From contig DEEV01000005.1 of the NCBI GenBank assembly GCA_002350445.1, forward strand, positions 1 through 7,887: 7,887 bases of DNA. Reading direction: 5' to 3'. The first letter of the stretch is position 1. Each line of letters begins with the position of its first letter. Positions 5,533 through 7,887 of this stretch are shown piece by piece. The translations under genes and the position numbers were made by a program. Source of the stretch: Treponema sp. UBA2869 (GTDB lineage Bacteria; Spirochaetota; Spirochaetia; Treponematales; Treponemataceae). The notes below the pieces were generated by a model, which saw only the letters and a program-made list of their open reading frames with translations, searched no databases and was not told the origin of the DNA.

Positions 5533-6858
5533 CTATGCGAACAGACGGCGGCATTCAAGATAAAAGCGCTTTTCGTCTGCTTCGCCCATGCTAAAGCTTT
5601 TTCTTGGAAGCGGGCCGCGCGAATTAATTGTTTCAAAGAAAGTTTCTTTGGCAATTGGAGGAAGCAGAATTGTAACTGCATTTTCCTGTGAGCCAAGGCG
5701 GAACACTTCTTCGGAGCCGTGAATATAATCAATTTCTGCTTTGTCTCCGGCAGTTTTCAGGAATTCGTCAATTGCAGGCTGAAGGCGCGAAACGGCAAGT
5801 TCCTTGATTTCTGTATGAAGACGAACAAATTTTTGAACACCTGAATCATCTTTATAAACAAAACCAAAATCTGCATGAGAATTTTTTACAGCTTTTTCCA
5901 AAGCTTCTGCAGAAGTTTCCTGGGTTACCTCGCCGCCAAGTTCGTTTTTAATAGCAGAAATAAGCTTGTCAGAATTAATGCCAAAAATGACGCGGTGAAT
6001 TGGCTCAAAAGTAAGTCCACAATCATAAATATTTACAATTTCAATAAGCGCAAAACGAACAGAATCTTCTTTAAGCGATTCTTCTGTTTTTCCCGCCGCA
6101 AGCTGTTCTGCTTTATATTCATCCCAGACTGCTTTTGCCGTTGCAAGCGAATGATTTCCGTCGCCAACTGCAAAAAGGAAAGTTGAACCATCGCCAGCTG
6201 TATTTTCCTGTGCAACCTGATTCAAAGCTTTTTCTACGTACTTAATTTCTTCTTCTGTTTCGGCTGCCCATCCGCAAATTTCACCGCCGTTTGACATAAG
6301 TTTTCCATTATAAAGCGGCTTTTTATCTTTAATAAGCTTTCCTGTTCCGCCAACAAGAACGTCATTTTTATCATTTACAAGGAGCATAATGTGCGGAAGC
6401 TCAAGCGGGGCACCTTTTCTGATTGCTTTTCGGGGAGGGATTCGGTCAATGATTGTTGCTTCGGTTGCACGGATATTTGCCTTAGAAAAAGGCTTCCATT
6501 CATAAGTGTCCAGATCAATTTGAGCAACAAGACCTTTGCGCGTTCTTCCAAAAGCAGTTTTTCGTTCCAGATAAACAAAACAGTTTTTTTCCGGCGCAAA
6601 AACCCCTTCGGAAATATATTCGCTCATAGTTTTGCGAATCTGTTTTATGCGTTCATCTTTGTTATCGTTTAAATAAATTTCTGGAAGAATAAGGTTCAAA
6701 GTGGAAGGATTTTTTCCAACAGTGTTTTCAACTTTTTTCCAGTAATTTTTATCCTGAGTATACTGGTCGCAGGCAATTACAGACCATACAGACAAATCAA
6801 TGTTTTTAGGAAGAAGAATTTTCGGTACTCTTAATCCAAAATTTTCTAATGTTTTCAT
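5533..6858 (-). CDS. DUF1015-family protein
   Basis: 441 residues, a typical family length. The family is conserved in bacteria but its biochemical role is unsettled; from memory, clostridial members often sit near serine-biosynthesis genes. Visible family features: the opening FGLRVPKILLP, IACDQYTQD (28-36), the block TEATIIDRIPPRKAIRKGAP (132-151) followed by LELPHIMLLVND, the hallmark VGDGNHSLATAKA (231-243, corresponding to 'DGHHRYxTA' in other members), FEPIHRVIF (284-292), and the C-terminal GPLPRKSFSMGE (415-426). No signal peptide or membrane helix, so cytoplasmic. The ATG at 6858 lacks an SD and follows a TATACT box by seven bases, suggesting a leaderless mRNA. It is divergent from rpoN across only 47 bp and may read through into hpf, since no terminator is apparent. 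Confidence 0.85.
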   Translation of the reverse strand: MKTLENFGLRVPKILLPKNIDLSVWSVIACDQYTQDKNYWKKVENTVGKNPSTLNLILPEIYLNDNKDERIKQIRKTMSEYISEGVFAPEKNCFVYLERKTAFGRTRKGLVAQIDLDTYEWKPFSKANIRATEATIIDRIPPRKAIRKGAPLELPHIMLLVNDKNDVLVGGTGKLIKDKKPLYNGKLMSNGGEICGWAAETEEEIKYVEKALNQVAQENTAGDGSTFLFAVGDGNHSLATAKAVWDEYKAEQLAAGKTEESLKEDSVRFALIEIVNIYDCGLTFEPIHRVIFGINSDKLISAIKNELGGEVTQETSAEALEKAVKNSHADFGFVYKDDSGVQKFVRLHTEIKELAVSRLQPAIDEFLKTAGDKAEIDYIHGSEEVFRLGSQENAVTILLPPIAKETFFETINSRGPLPRKSFSMGEADEKRFYLECRRLFA

Positions 6859-6865
6859 AAACGCT

Positions 6866-6871
6866 AGTATA
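6866..6871 (-). promoter_or_regulatory. Candidate -10 box of the DUF1015 gene, possibly leaderless
   Basis: TATACT (5/6 to consensus) on the minus strand ends seven bases (AGCGTTT) before the ATG at 6858, so the first transcribed base would be at or next to the start codon. No convincing -35 is present at 16-18 bp; that position overlaps the -10 box of rpoN. Confidence 0.5.
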
Positions 6872-6889
6872 CTGATTCATTTTTTTTTA

Positions 6890-6898
6890 TGCTATAAT
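6890..6898 (+). promoter_or_regulatory. Candidate extended -10 promoter of rpoN, possibly leaderless
   Basis: TGC followed by TATAAT (6893-6898), an extended -10 with a perfect hexamer, preceded by a T-rich spacer. Seven bases (GTCAGAT) then separate it from the ATG at 6906. The -35 region is poor, as is usual for extended -10 promoters. No SD-like sequence precedes the ATG. Confidence 0.6.
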
Positions 6899-6905
6899 GT
6901 CAGAT

Positions 6906-7887
6906 ATGGCAAACGGCATTACAGGTTTTAAGCAGTCTCAAACCCAGAAACAAGTTCAAAGCTTTAAGCTTTCTATGGCTCAAATTCAGGGCTTAAAATT
7001 TCTGGAAATGAACACTGCCGATTTGCGCGAAGAAATTCTTAAAGCAGCAAGTGAAAATCCGGCGCTCGAAATTGTTTCCAGAAAATCATCTTCTGCCGAT
7101 TCTGACGCTTACCAGCTTGCACTTGAAAACACAGAAGAACACGGCGAAACGCTCCAGTCGCATCTTATGCATCAGCTTAATTCTATGAATCTGCATCCCG
7201 ATGAATACGAGCTTTCCAAAAAGCTCATTTACAATCTTGATAAAAACGGCTGTTACGGTTCAATGATTTCGCCAAAAACACTTCTTGATAAAACACGCCC
7301 TTTGCAAACCGAAGCCATGCTTGAACGCTGCATAGACCGGATTCAGAAAATGGATCCTGTGGGAACCTGCTGCAAAACCCCCGAAGAAAGCCTTTTTATT
7401 CAGGCAAAAATTTCGGGAAAAGCCGGAAATCTGGAACTATTTATTCTTGACGGACATCTTGAATTTTTGAATCCGCCTGAACCAGATAAAATCCTTAATA
7501 AAATTCTGATATACAGAAAGGAATGGCACAAAAAAAGTTTTGCAAATGCACTTTTAATTGACGGAATGAGCATTTCGGAAGAAGACGTAGAAAAGGCACT
7601 TTCGTTTATTTTAAGTTTGAATCCACGCCCGGCAGCAGGCTACATTTATGATACAAATTCAGAATACGAGCAGCCCGATGTTGTTTTAAAAATTGAAAAG
7701 GTAAGCGGAAACATTGCCACAGATGATTTTGCAAGTGGAAAAGTAAAATCTGAGCAAAAAGGATTTTTCTTTCAGGTAAAATATGCTTCGGATATAATTC
7801 CCGAATTAAGAATTTCGCCGGAATTTAAAATGGACAAAGAAGGCGTTGAAAAAGCCAGGCAGATTATAAATGCAGTGCAATTCAGAG
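6906..7887 (+). CDS. rpoN: RNA polymerase sigma-54 factor, 5' part
   Basis: First 327 codons, running off the window end; the frame is open throughout. Sigma-54 directs polymerase to -24/-12 promoters and needs AAA+ activators. Region I: Gln-rich start with FKLSMAQIQGLKFLEMNTAD (20-39) and ENPALE (50-55). The core-binding region has LQSHLMHQLNSM (83-94), LIYNLDKNGCYG (107-118), IQKMDPVGTC (146-155) and LSLNPRPAAGY (236-246), followed by QPDVVLKI (256-263). The C-terminal helix-turn-helix and RpoN box, roughly the last 130-150 residues of a usual protein, are beyond the window. An in-frame ATG at 6897 overlaps the -10 box and is unlikely if that promoter is used. No SD precedes either ATG. It is divergent from the DUF1015 gene; hpf, hprK and ptsH lie nearby on the other strand, as in rpoN regions of Proteobacteria. 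Confidence 0.93.
   Translation, partial: MANGITGFKQSQTQKQVQSFKLSMAQIQGLKFLEMNTADLREEILKAASENPALEIVSRKSSSADSDAYQLALENTEEHGETLQSHLMHQLNSMNLHPDEYELSKKLIYNLDKNGCYGSMISPKTLLDKTRPLQTEAMLERCIDRIQKMDPVGTCCKTPEESLFIQAKISGKAGNLELFILDGHLEFLNPPEPDKILNKILIYRKEWHKKSFANALLIDGMSISEEDVEKALSFILSLNPRPAAGYIYDTNSEYEQPDVVLKIEKVSGNIATDDFASGKVKSEQKGFFFQVKYASDIIPELRISPEFKMDKEGVEKARQIINAVQFR

Noticed and set aside
6897..6899. Alternative in-frame ATG for rpoN
   Set aside because: It overlaps the predicted -10 hexamer and adds only three residues; kept as an alternative only if transcription begins further upstream.

Overview
The window looks like chromosomal DNA of a low-GC spirochaete, most likely a Treponema of the gut, rumen or oral type. 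This rests on three things. There is a spirochaete-type lipoprotein paired with a TPR-like/LysM envelope protein. HPr and HPr kinase occur together in a Gram-negative-style envelope setting. The 75-residue PC4-like protein and the sigma-54 factor fit the same assignment. Genus is inferred from protein character only; no database comparison was possible. Nothing points to phage, IS elements, CRISPR or recent transfer, and no gap between genes exceeds about 140 bases.

Layout. (1) 27-1732, minus: a two-gene envelope operon of an Ala/Lys/Glu-rich helical lipoprotein followed by a secreted LysM protein, with the second gene's Shine-Dalgarno sequence (SD) inside the end of the first. (2) 1733-1866: a divergent intergenic region with overlapping promoter-like sequences. 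(3) 1867-2094, plus: a PC4/YdbC-type nucleic-acid-binding protein, whose stop codon shares the palindrome TTAATTAA with the stop of the convergent holA. (4) 2087-4996, minus: a compact operon hprK-ptsH-lexA-holA, read in that order. It contains HPr kinase/phosphorylase, HPr with both His15 and Ser46, the SOS repressor LexA, and the DNA polymerase III delta subunit. (5) 5055-5087: a strong intrinsic terminator between hpf and hprK. (6) 5110-5397, minus: short-form ribosome hibernation factor HPF, with a leader containing several inverted repeats. (7) 5533-6858, minus: a DUF1015-family protein. (8) 6906-7887, plus: the first 327 codons of rpoN (sigma-54), cut by the window end.

How the genes fit together. 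rpoN, hpf, hprK and an HPr gene within about 4 kb resemble the proteobacterial rpoN-hpf-ptsN-(hprK)-rapZ-npr neighbourhood. Here the genes are rearranged and joined to lexA and holA. The region therefore links energy/carbon signalling (HprK/HPr), stationary-phase ribosome storage (HPF), alternative transcription (sigma-54), and DNA damage response and replication (LexA, HolA).

Most interesting signal. Three genes (hprK, DUF1015 and rpoN) have no SD. Each has a near-consensus -10 box ending 6-7 bases before its ATG, which predicts leaderless mRNAs. In contrast, most other genes in the window carry clear GGAGG- or GAGG-type ribosome sites. The 47-bp DUF1015/rpoN divergent promoter is so compact that the two polymerase sites must overlap.
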